DNA from: Pseudomonas parafulva
Lineage (GTDB): Bacteria > Pseudomonadota > Gammaproteobacteria > Pseudomonadales > Pseudomonadaceae
NCBI RefSeq assembly: GCF_000800255.1
Contig: NZ_CP009747.1
Coordinates: forward strand, 930,001 to 994,000
DNA length: 64,000 nt
Direction: 5' to 3'
Shown: one piece after another, positions 39,372-46,813 of the stretch
How the letters are laid out: each line of letters starts with the position of its first letter
Numbering within the stretch: the first letter of the stretch is position 1
Made by a program: the position numbers and the translations under genes
Notes under the pieces: model-generated
The model's database searches: none
Told to the model about the DNA's origin: nothing
Seen by the model: the letters and a program-made list of their open reading frames with translations, nothing else

Positions 39372-40154
39372 TCAGAAGTGCACCTTGACCAGCAGGCTCA
39401 TGGTGTTCTGGTCGGTGGTGAAGGCATCGCTGTCCTTGATGCCGTACTTGTTGCTCCAGTAGTCGTACTCGATGCCCACGTACAACTGTTTTTCACCCAT
39501 GTGCAGCGCCTTGCCCAGGTCGTACTTCACCTGCGGGTTGAAGTGCAGGTTGGCGTGGTAGCTGCCGCGCCCATTGCGGTCGTTGTCCACCACCCAGTCC
39601 ATGAAGCCGTCGATCAGCACGTCGGAGGCGCCCACCGGCAGGGTGTAGCCCCACACCGGGGTGATCTGCCAGACATGATCGCCCGGGCGGCTGCCGTCGG
39701 TGGTGCGGTGGTAGAAGTTGAGCTGGAAGTAGTCGAAGCCCGGCACGGCCAGGTCGAAGCCGGGGCCGATCAGGTACGACTCGGTATCGCCTTCGCCGAA
39801 CTCGTAGGTCATGGCCAAGAGCACGTCGGTCACTGGGCCGAAGGCCAGCTTCTGATCGAAGATCTTGCCGAACGACAGGCGCGGGGAGATCTCACCGTAG
39901 TAGGTGTTGGCGCCGTTGTTCCCGTCTTTCTTGCCCTGGTAGAAGATCTTGTCGACGAACAGGAAGTTGTCGCCGTACTTCCAGGAGTCGGCGTGCTCGA
40001 AGGTCAGGGTCTGCTGGGTTTCAGGGTTGACCTTGAAGTTCTTGCCCCACAGGTAGGTCAGGCTGTTGTTCTGCCAGTTCAGCAGGTCACCGGCGTGGCT
40101 GGTGGCGCAGGCCAGCAGGCCACCGGCGAGGATCAGGCTGTTGAGAATCCGCAT
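39372..40154 (-). CDS. Tsx-like nucleoside-binding outer membrane protein
   Basis: 260-aa beta-barrel precursor. Signal peptide RILNSLILAGGLLACATSHA (cleavage near residue 22). The mature part has LTYLWGKNFKVNPETQQTLT, FLFVDKIFYQGKK, YGEISPRLSFGKIF and the C-terminal Phe (KVHF) typical of outer-membrane barrels. Family: nucleoside-specific channel-forming protein Tsx/OmpK. A strong start is ATG 40154, not the earlier frame extension. It lies downstream of the urate permease and could admit nucleosides or bases to the periplasm. Confidence 0.9.
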   Translation of the reverse strand: MRILNSLILAGGLLACATSHAGDLLNWQNNSLTYLWGKNFKVNPETQQTLTFEHADSWKYGDNFLFVDKIFYQGKKDGNNGANTYYGEISPRLSFGKIFDQKLAFGPVTDVLLAMTYEFGEGDTESYLIGPGFDLAVPGFDYFQLNFYHRTTDGSRPGDHVWQITPVWGYTLPVGASDVLIDGFMDWVVDNDRNGRGSYHANLHFNPQVKYDLGKALHMGEKQLYVGIEYDYWSNKYGIKDSDAFTTDQNTMSLLVKVHF

Positions 40155-40568
40155 GGTTGAGGTCGCTCCCTTGAGTGGATGTGTGTCAGCGCTCGTGTCG
40201 GCGCTTTTTCTGTCTTTTTGGTCAGGTTTGAAGCGTGGGCCACAGCTCCCTGGCAAGTGCTGCGCCAACTTTTGCGGGTCGGTCGCAGCCATCCTGCTCG
40301 ACGGCGTTCTGAACGGATGAAAAAGGGTGCTGCTGGCTGGCACGACATCGACCAACCGCCCGAATTCATTGACTGAGCGGTCAGTAAACGCGGGCAGGAT
40401 CCGACCTGCCCTGAGCGAGGGGGCGCGCAGATTACTGACTTGCGCGCCGGGCCTCAAGTGCTCCTTCCTGGAGCGTGCTGTCGCAAAACTGGGCGTTCGG
40501 TCAGGTTGTCAGGCGTGACGCGCCATCGCCTGTGCCGAGCGCCCCGGATCGACGGGGTCGGCGCTGCC
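40155..40568. promoter_or_regulatory. Tsx upstream region with TetR-like operator
   Basis: This 414-bp gap has no supported gene. At 40369-40388 lies TTGACTGAGCGGTCAGTAAA, whose half-sites TTGACTGA and TCAGTAAA are inverted (7 of 8 match) around GCGG, similar in style to RutR operators (TTGACCA-N2-TGGTCAA). Just beyond, GGGCAGG (40392-40398) pairs with CCTGCCC (40405-40411), which may end the permease transcript. Role inferred. Confidence 0.5.
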
Positions 40569-41924
40569 TCAGTGCCGGTGACACACCCTGGTGTGGGCGG
40601 CCCGCTCGGCGCCGCCAAGAATGTTGAACAGCAGGTTCAACAGCAACGCGCTGAGGGTGGCCATGGCGATGCCACTGTGGGTGATCGGCTCCATCCAGGT
40701 CGGCATCTGCGCGAAGAATTCCGGACGCACCACCGGTATCAAGCCGAAGCCTATGCTCACCGCAACCAGCAGTTGATTACGACGGTCGCTGATGTCCGCT
40801 TCCTGCAGAATCTTGATGCCCGTGGCCGTGACCATGCCGAACATGGCGATCGACGCACCGCCCAGTACCGCCGGTGGGATCGACGCAATCAGGAACGCCG
40901 CCTTGGGCAGCAGGCTGAGCAGCATCAGCAAGACACCGGCGACCGCCGTGACCGAGCGGCAGCGCACGCCGGTCATCTGCACCAGGCCGATGTTCTGGGC
41001 GAAGGAGGAATGGGTGAAGGTGTTGAAGAAACCGGCCACGAACGAAGCGCCGGCATCGCACAACAGGCCGCGCCGCAGCATGCCGGGCGTGACCGGCCGA
41101 TCGGTGACCTTGCCCAGGGCCAGGAACATGCCGGTGGACTCGACGAAGATGATCACCACCACCAGGCACATCGACAGGATCGGTGCCAGGCTGAAGGTCG
41201 GCAGGCCGAAGTGCAGCGGCGTGACCACCTGCAACCATGGCGCCTGGGCCAGGCCCGACAGATCGACCATGCCGATGCAGCCGGCCAGCACGTAGCCCAG
41301 GCCCATGCCGACCAGCACCGAGACGTTGACCCAGAAACCGCGCATGAAGCGGTTGATCAGCAGGATCACCGCGAGCACCAGGCCGGCGACCATGAGGTAG
41401 ATGGGCGCGCCGAAGCTGTCCGCCTGCTGACCACCACCGGCCCAGTTGACCGCCACCGGGAACAGCGACAGGCCAATGGCGGTGATCACCGTGCCGGTGA
41501 CCAGCGGCGGGAAGAACCGCACCACCCTGGACATGAACGGCGCGATGAGCAGCCCGAACAGCCCAGCGGCGATGGTCGCGCCGAAGATGCCCTGCAGGCC
41601 CACGCCGGGCATGCCGGCCATGGCCACCATGCTGCCGACGGCGGCGAAGCTGGCACCCATCATCACCGGCATGCGGATACCCACCGGGCCGATGCCCAGC
41701 GACTGGATGACGGTCGCGACCCCGGCCACGAGCAGGTCGGCGTTGATCAGGAAGGCGATTTCCTCGCGTGACAGACCCGCGGCCTGGCCGATGATCAGCG
41801 GCACGGCGATGGCGCCGCCGTACATCAGCAGCACATGTTGCAGGGCCACCAGGACGAGCTGGGCCAGGGGCAGGGGTTGTCGTGGCGGCGCGACGGGAAT
41901 GGACGCCTGCGGTGACGTGGACAT
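40569..41924 (-). CDS. uacT: Urate/xanthine permease (NCS2 family)
   Basis: 451-aa nucleobase:cation symporter-2. About 14 hydrophobic segments; family motifs include QHVLLMYGGAIAVPLIIGQA at the start, the substrate signature QNIGLVQMTGVRCRSVTAVAG (Q/E/P-N-x-G type) near residue 320 and FVESTGMFLALGKVTDRPV near 260. Urate rather than uracil specificity is inferred from the adjacent urate operon. The tail ILGGAERAAHTRVCHRH is poorly conserved. It is 171 bp downstream of puuD on the same strand. Confidence 0.93.
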   Translation of the reverse strand: MSTSPQASIPVAPPRQPLPLAQLVLVALQHVLLMYGGAIAVPLIIGQAAGLSREEIAFLINADLLVAGVATVIQSLGIGPVGIRMPVMMGASFAAVGSMVAMAGMPGVGLQGIFGATIAAGLFGLLIAPFMSRVVRFFPPLVTGTVITAIGLSLFPVAVNWAGGGQQADSFGAPIYLMVAGLVLAVILLINRFMRGFWVNVSVLVGMGLGYVLAGCIGMVDLSGLAQAPWLQVVTPLHFGLPTFSLAPILSMCLVVVIIFVESTGMFLALGKVTDRPVTPGMLRRGLLCDAGASFVAGFFNTFTHSSFAQNIGLVQMTGVRCRSVTAVAGVLLMLLSLLPKAAFLIASIPPAVLGGASIAMFGMVTATGIKILQEADISDRRNQLLVAVSIGFGLIPVVRPEFFAQMPTWMEPITHSGIAMATLSALLLNLLFNILGGAERAAHTRVCHRH

Positions 41925-42095
41925 GCAGCACCTCGAGTGTTGTTCTTATTCTCGGATCCAAGCGGGCGGCGCCCGGCGCCAGGCGCTTCGCATGAAGGCC
42001 TGGATGTACCGGGGGAGCCGAACGCTCGATGCTTGCTTTTGTGTCTGTGGTGCAGCGCAGGCCGGTCGGCTATCGCGACGGGCCTGCGCCAGCCG

Positions 42096-43415
42096 CTAGT
42101 TGACCGGCGCACCCTTGGCGATCCAGTCGCCGACCAGCTTGCGCTCCTCCACGGTCATCTGGGTGATGTTGCCCAGCGGCATGATCTGGCTGGCCACGGC
42201 CTGTGCCTGGATGCGCGCGGCCTGGGTCTGGATCTGCTGTGGCGTGTCGAACATCACCCCGGCCGGAGCCGTGCTGAACAGCGGGCTGGTGGGTTTGGAC
42301 GAATGGCACACGGTGCAGCGTTCCTGGATCACGTGATGGATCGCCTCGAAGTTGCCGGGCTCAGCCTGGGCAGTAGCCTGGGCCGGGGCGGCGGCGGGGG
42401 CTTCGGCCGCCTTGGCTGCGGCCTCGGCGCGGTGCTCGGCGGCGGTCTTGCCGCCCACGGCACTGGCCGGCAGCGGCTGGTACTGGATCGGCGCGGCGGC
42501 CTGCTCGGGGCTGGCCGGCAGGGGCTTGGGCGCGGTCACGTAGGCCAGGCAGATCATCGCCAGGGCGCCGGCTGGCAGGGTCCAGGCGTACTTATTGCTG
42601 GCATGGCGGGTGTTGAAGTAATGCCGTACCAGCACCGCTGCCACCGCGATCCCGGCCAGGATCAACCAGTTGTACTGGCTGCCGTAGGTGCTCGGAAAAT
42701 GGTTGCTGATCATGATGAACAGCACCGGCAGGGTGAAGTAGTTGTTGTGCCGCGAACGCAGCAGGCCCTTGGCGGGCAGCAAGGGGTCAGGCGTCTGGTT
42801 GGCAGCGATCGCCGCGACCAACTGGCGCTGGGCCGGCATGATGATGCGGAACACGTTGCCGACCATGATGGTGCCGATGATCGCCCCGGTGTGCAGGTAG
42901 GCGCCGCGTCCGCTGAACACCAGGCTGAAGCCCCAGCAGGCGGCGATGATCAGCACGAACAGCACGCCGCCGAGCAGGGCAGGGCGCTTGCCCAAGGGCG
43001 AATCGCAGAGGAAGTCGTAGACGAACCAGCCCGCCACCAGCGAGCCGATGCCGATGGCCACGCCCTCGGCGCCGCTCAGGCTGCTGCCGGGGGCGAGCAG
43101 GTAGAGGGTCGGGTTCCAGTAGAACACCACGCAGAGCAAGGCGATGCCCGACATCCAGGTGAAATACGCCTCCCATTTGAACCAGTGCAGGTCATCGGGC
43201 ATTTTCGGCGGTGCGAGCTTGTATTTCTCCAGGTGGTAGATGCCGCCGCCGTGGATGGCCCACAAGTCGCCCGACAGGCCGTCGCGCGGGTTGCTGCGGT
43301 TGAGATTGTTCTCCAGCCAGACGAAGTAGAACGATGCACCGATCCAGGCCACGCCGGTGATCATGTGAACCCAGCGAATGCTCAGGTTCAGCCATTCGTG
43401 AAGATGTGCTTCCAC
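42096..43415 (-). CDS. puuD: Urate hydroxylase PuuD (membrane, cytochrome c-fused)
   Basis: 439 aa; oxidises urate to 5-hydroxyisourate, replacing soluble uricase in many bacteria. The N-terminal 300 residues have about eight membrane segments (starts LHEWLNLSIRWVHMITGVAW). A Pro/Ala linker (about 315-360) leads to a C-terminal cytochrome c domain with the heme motif CTVCH near residue 375 and a likely axial Met in SQIMPLGN. Electrons would pass to the respiratory chain. It lies 57 bp after allA. Confidence 0.93.
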   Translation of the reverse strand: MEAHLHEWLNLSIRWVHMITGVAWIGASFYFVWLENNLNRSNPRDGLSGDLWAIHGGGIYHLEKYKLAPPKMPDDLHWFKWEAYFTWMSGIALLCVVFYWNPTLYLLAPGSSLSGAEGVAIGIGSLVAGWFVYDFLCDSPLGKRPALLGGVLFVLIIAACWGFSLVFSGRGAYLHTGAIIGTIMVGNVFRIIMPAQRQLVAAIAANQTPDPLLPAKGLLRSRHNNYFTLPVLFIMISNHFPSTYGSQYNWLILAGIAVAAVLVRHYFNTRHASNKYAWTLPAGALAMICLAYVTAPKPLPASPEQAAAPIQYQPLPASAVGGKTAAEHRAEAAAKAAEAPAAAPAQATAQAEPGNFEAIHHVIQERCTVCHSSKPTSPLFSTAPAGVMFDTPQQIQTQAARIQAQAVASQIMPLGNITQMTVEERKLVGDWIAKGAPVN

Positions 43416-43472
43416 AGTATGTACCTCTGCCGGTCACCGGCAGGCCGCGGACCTGTGATGACCGACCTTCTC

Positions 43473-43976
43473 TTATTGGTGGGGATCGAGGATCAACATC
43501 TGCTCCTCGGGGAAGTAATGCTCGTCGCAGTTGTTGCCGGAACCACTGCGATCAACCACCAGGAAGTCATCCCGCTTTTCGATCGTCAGCACCGGGTGGT
43601 GCCAGACGCCGCGATGGTAATTGACGCCCTGCCTGCCGTTGCTACGGAAGGCGCGGACCAGACCTGATACAGGTGCATCGCCAAGTGGCGCGACCACGAT
43701 CAGAAAGGGGTTGCCCAGCAGCGGCACGAAGGCCTGGCTGCCCAGCGGATGGCGCTCCAGCATGCGGATGGTCAATGGCACCTCCAGGGCATCGGCGCGG
43801 AAGATGCTGATGATCGCCCGGTCTTCCGGCTCGGCGGTTTGCACCGTGGCGAGCTTGTGGAAGCGCATGGTCGAGCCGTTGTTGATCATGAAGTGGTCGC
43901 TGCCGTCGGTTTCGATCACGTCACCGAAGGGGGCGAAGGCTTCTTTGGTCAGCGGCTCGATCATCAGGGTACGCAT
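43473..43976 (-). CDS. allA: Ureidoglycolate lyase
   Basis: 167 aa; splits ureidoglycolate into glyoxylate and urea. Cupin-like family markers: LTKEAFAPFGDVIETDG, MLERHPLGSQAFVPL, and GVNYHRGVWHHPVLTIEKRD with the conserved His residues. Its product feeds gcl 7 kb away. Only 57 bp separate it from uraD upstream, where P. aeruginosa (from memory) has an allantoicase gene. Confidence 0.94.
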   Translation of the reverse strand: MRTLMIEPLTKEAFAPFGDVIETDGSDHFMINNGSTMRFHKLATVQTAEPEDRAIISIFRADALEVPLTIRMLERHPLGSQAFVPLLGNPFLIVVAPLGDAPVSGLVRAFRSNGRQGVNYHRGVWHHPVLTIEKRDDFLVVDRSGSGNNCDEHYFPEEQMLILDPHQ

Positions 43977-44033
43977 GCGGTTTTCTCTTGTAGTCGTTAT
44001 CGGTCAAGGGGCGAGGCCGTGTTCGGCCAGGCC

Positions 44034-44549
44034 TCACAATTGCTGCAGACGGAACAGGGCGATCTGGTTGATCTGCGCCAGCGCCTCGCGGAACTCGGCG
44101 TCGGCATCGTTATGGATGCGCTGCTCGAAGGCGGCGAGGATCTGGTGCCGGTCGCTGCCTTTGACCGCCATGATGAACGGAAACTGGAATTTTGCCTTGT
44201 AGGCGTGATTGAGCTCGGTGAAACGGGCGAATTCCTCGGCCGTGCACAGGTGAATGCCGGCGCCGGCCTGCTCGTGGGTGCTCGACTCGGTCAGCTCGCC
44301 ACGCACCGCCGCTTTGCCGGCCAGGTCCGGGTGCGCATTGATCAGCGCCAGTTGCTCGGCGTGGCTGGCGGCCAGCAGCACCGCGCTCATGCGCTGGTGC
44401 AGGGCCTCGATCTGGTCCAACGCACTGTGCTCGCCCTGGTCGAAGGCCCGCTCGGCCACCCACGGCGAGTGCTCGTAGATGTCGGCGAAGGCGGCGACGA
44501 ACGCGTCGCGGCTCAGGGTCGAAGGGGTGACGGTGGTGAAGGCGCTCAT
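44034..44549 (-). CDS. uraD: OHCU decarboxylase
   Basis: 171 aa; decarboxylates 2-oxo-4-hydroxy-4-carboxy-5-ureidoimidazoline to S-allantoin. Markers: FADIYEHSPWVAERAF, INAHPDLAGKAA with the catalytic His near residue 72, LTESSTHEQAGAG, and FPFIMAVKGSDRHQI. ATG 44549 overlaps the puuE stop by 4 bp. The longer frame upstream is a shadow of puuE. Confidence 0.95.
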   Translation of the reverse strand: MSAFTTVTPSTLSRDAFVAAFADIYEHSPWVAERAFDQGEHSALDQIEALHQRMSAVLLAASHAEQLALINAHPDLAGKAAVRGELTESSTHEQAGAGIHLCTAEEFARFTELNHAYKAKFQFPFIMAVKGSDRHQILAAFEQRIHNDADAEFREALAQINQIALFRLQQL

Positions 44550-45475
44550 CGGGCGTTCTCGGGCGTGTAGGGGTGGGTGGCGTGCCAGTGACGGGCGATG
44601 TCCACGCGGCGGGCGAACCAGACTTGCTCGTGGCTTTTCGCGTAGTCGACGAAGCGCTTGAGCGCGGCCAGGCGCGCCGGACGGCCGACCAGGCGGCAAT
44701 GCAGGCCGATGGAAAGCATCTTCGGCGCCTCGGCGCCCTCGGCGTAGAGCACGTCGAACGCGTCCTTTAGGTACTGGAAGAATTGCTCGCCGCAGTTGAA
44801 GCCCTGCACCTGGGTGAAGCGCATGTCGTTGGTGTCCAGGGTGTAGGGGATCACCAGGTGCGGCTTGTCGGTGGGGGTGTTCTTTTCCCAGTAGGGCAGG
44901 TCGTCGTCGTAGGTGTCGCTGTCGTAGAGGAAGCCGCCTTCCTCCATCACCAGGCGCCGGGTGTTGGGGCCGGTACGGCCGGTGTACCAGCCCAGCGGGC
45001 GTTCGCCTGTGATCTCGGTGAGGATGCGGATGGCTTCGAGCATGTGCTCGCGCTCCTGGGCCTCGTCCATGTACTGGTAGTCGATCCAGCGATAGCCGTG
45101 GCTGCAGATCTCGTGGCCGGCCTCGACCATGGCGCGAATCACGTCCGGGTGGCGCTGGGCGGCCATGGCCACGGCGAAGATGGTCAGCGGTACGCCGCTG
45201 TCCTTGAACAGCCGCAGCAGGCGCCAGACGCCGGCCCGGCTGCCGTATTCGTAGAGCGACTCCATGCTCTGGTTGCGTACGCCTTGCAGCGGTTGCGCCG
45301 CCACCATCTCGGAGAGGAAGGCTTCGGACTCCTTGTCGCCATGCAGGATGCAGCGCTCGCCACCTTCTTCGTAGTTGAGCACGAAGGACAAGGCGATGCG
45401 GGCGTTGCCCGGCCAGTGCGGGTGAGGAGGCGTGTTGCCGTAGCCGATCATGTCGCGAGGGTAGTCAGCGCTCAT
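44546..45475 (-). CDS. puuE: Allantoinase PuuE (polysaccharide deacetylase-like)
   Basis: 309 aa; opens allantoin to allantoate. It is the metal-independent PuuE type of the carbohydrate esterase 4 fold: PRDMIGYGNTPPHPHWPG, FVLNYEEGGERCILHGD, GHEICSHGYRWIDYQ near residue 125 and GWYTGRTGPNTRRLV. ATG 45475 is the conserved start; earlier codons in frame are leader sequence. First gene of the puuE-uraD-allA-puuD unit, with an operator overlapping its promoter at 45547-45576. Confidence 0.96.
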   Translation of the reverse strand: MSADYPRDMIGYGNTPPHPHWPGNARIALSFVLNYEEGGERCILHGDKESEAFLSEMVAAQPLQGVRNQSMESLYEYGSRAGVWRLLRLFKDSGVPLTIFAVAMAAQRHPDVIRAMVEAGHEICSHGYRWIDYQYMDEAQEREHMLEAIRILTEITGERPLGWYTGRTGPNTRRLVMEEGGFLYDSDTYDDDLPYWEKNTPTDKPHLVIPYTLDTNDMRFTQVQGFNCGEQFFQYLKDAFDVLYAEGAEAPKMLSIGLHCRLVGRPARLAALKRFVDYAKSHEQVWFARRVDIARHWHATHPYTPENAR

Positions 45476-45546
45476 GCAGTCTTCCTTATGAACGTAGAGG
45501 CTAGGTGCTGACCGCGGCGGGTTGTCGCAGGCACCGGAGTGGGACG

Positions 45547-45576
45547 ATTGTATACAACTTGTTCGGCCATTTGTAA
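45547..45576 (-). promoter_or_regulatory. puuE promoter overlapped by TTGTATACAA
   Basis: On the minus strand TTACAA (45571-45576) and TACAAT (45547-45552) are 18 bp apart; the palindrome TTGTATACAA (45548-45557) covers the -10. About 70 bp upstream of the puuE ATG. The layout predicts repression. Confidence 0.65.
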
Positions 45577-45753
45577 GCCCGATTTGCCGCAATTCTTCGT
45601 TTTTGTCGTCCTTGGATACGCCTTCAGTGCCTTGCAAGAAACCTGCCTGATTGGTCAGGTAATCCGATAGGCCGTGATGCCGGCCGTAAGTTTTCCGCCT
45701 GACGCCTGGAGATCCCGATGCAGCGGCGCAGACGCGGAGAGTGGCTTACAAAA

Positions 45754-45763
45754 TTGTGTACAA
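45754..45763. promoter_or_regulatory. TTGTGTACAA operator upstream of hiuH
   Basis: One-base variant of the shared palindrome, 107 bp before the hiuH ATG and 190 bp from the puuE site in the divergent gap. That 395-bp gap otherwise contains no gene. Confidence 0.55.
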
Positions 45764-45870
45764 TCTGCGATTCAAGTGTCTTAATTGGCCCCGTTCCGGC
45801 AAGCGCTTGCCCCGCGCAGGTGCATGCCGTCTATCTTTTGCCCAGGCCAATGACAAGAGGCGATACGCAG

Positions 45871-46224
45871 ATGGGACGTTTGACTACACATGTGCTGGAC
45901 GCCGCCCACGGCTGTCCGGGGAGCTCGATCCGAGTCGAGCTGTACCGCGTCGAAGGCCAGCAACTGACGCTGGTCAACAGCGCGCTGACCAACAGCGATG
46001 GTCGGGTCGATGCACCGTTGCTCGAAGGCGATGCGTACCGCACCGGCGTGTATCAGTTGCAGTTCAGTGCCGGCGACTACTATCGGGCGCGTGGCGTGGC
46101 GCTGCCTGACACCGCGTTTCTCGATGTCGTGGTGCTGCGCTTTGGCATCGATCAGGGGCAAGCGCATTACCATGTGCCTTTGCTGATTTCGCCGTACAGC
46201 TATTCCACCTATCGCGGAAGTTAG
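45871..46224 (+). CDS. hiuH: 5-Hydroxyisourate hydrolase
   Basis: 117-aa transthyretin-like enzyme that opens 5-hydroxyisourate. It has the family start GRLTTHVLDAAHGCPGSSI with the catalytic His, DGRVDAPLL, and the diagnostic C-terminal SPYSYSTYRGS. ATG 45871 has AAGAGG 11 nt upstream; the 51-codon upstream extension of the frame is not conserved. Divergent from puuE. Confidence 0.96.
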   Translation: MGRLTTHVLDAAHGCPGSSIRVELYRVEGQQLTLVNSALTNSDGRVDAPLLEGDAYRTGVYQLQFSAGDYYRARGVALPDTAFLDVVVLRFGIDQGQAHYHVPLLISPYSYSTYRGS

Positions 46225-46369
46225 GCGCGCCAAGAAAGCGGGCTGAGCGCGACTCGCCCGCTTTCACAAACGCGCCGGTGCAGGGTTTCACAGCCTGGGA
46301 CGGCATCGTGCGCTCAAGCCCAGGCGATCGACTGCCCTGCGCGATTTTCGAACCTTTGTGCGTTTCAAG

Positions 46370-46480
46370 TGGGAGCGGCCGTGTGTCGCGATCGGGCGCG
46401 CAGCGGCCGCAGCCCAGCACTGGAGATTGCCTCATACACCTCAGCGCCCGAGTGACGGCCGCTCCGAGGTCGATCGCGAC
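46370..46480. repeat. Facing REP-like elements
   Basis: GGGAGCGGCC..TGTGTCGCGA (46371-46392) and, inverted near 46451-46478, a degenerate GGCCGCTCCGAGGTCGATCG. Both match the GGGAGCGG..TGTCGCGA core. The surrounding 46225-46515 gap shows no gene. Confidence 0.6.
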
Positions 46481-46518
46481 GCAAGGTCTCTCGACTTCCC
46501 TCGCTGGCCATCATTTAT

Positions 46519-46547
46519 TTGACGCCACTATATTGCCACCTTATCAT
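46519..46547 (+). promoter_or_regulatory. Strong sigma-70-type promoter before the exoprotein
   Basis: TTGACG (46519-46524), 17-bp spacer, TATCAT (46542-46547). It lies in the only A+T-rich stretch upstream of the small ORF and the giant exoprotein gene and would drive both. Sequence match only. Confidence 0.65.
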
Positions 46548-46591
46548 CCGCGCCGGTTATTGGCACAACGCCATACAAAAGGACCTAACCG

Positions 46592-46780
46592 ATGTGGCGT
46601 TTGGAACGCCGGGCCGCGCATTCGATGCCGCCCACCTTCACTGACCCGGACACTGTCGTGTCGGCGCGAGTCGCCCTGATCGAGCCACTCACCGCCCACT
46701 ACCCCCGTTTTCTGAAACCACCGGCCCCCGCCACCGATCGGGCAGCGCCGGTGCGTTTACGCATGGACTTCTTTCTCTAA
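46592..46780 (+). CDS. Small ORF in frame upstream of the exoprotein
   Basis: 62 codons starting at an ATG with AAAAGGA about 9 nt upstream, a better ribosome site than the exoprotein has. It encodes an Arg/Pro-rich product ending RLRMDFFL with no signal or known family. Its TAA (46778-46780) is in the same frame as the exoprotein ATG 33 nt later. It could be a leader peptide that couples translation, or a former N-terminal extension. Real expression is uncertain. Confidence 0.45.
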   Translation: MWRLERRAAHSMPPTFTDPDTVVSARVALIEPLTAHYPRFLKPPAPATDRAAPVRLRMDFFL

Positions 46781-46813
46781 TTTTTTCACCGCCCTCGGGC
46801 ATCGGGATTTCAC

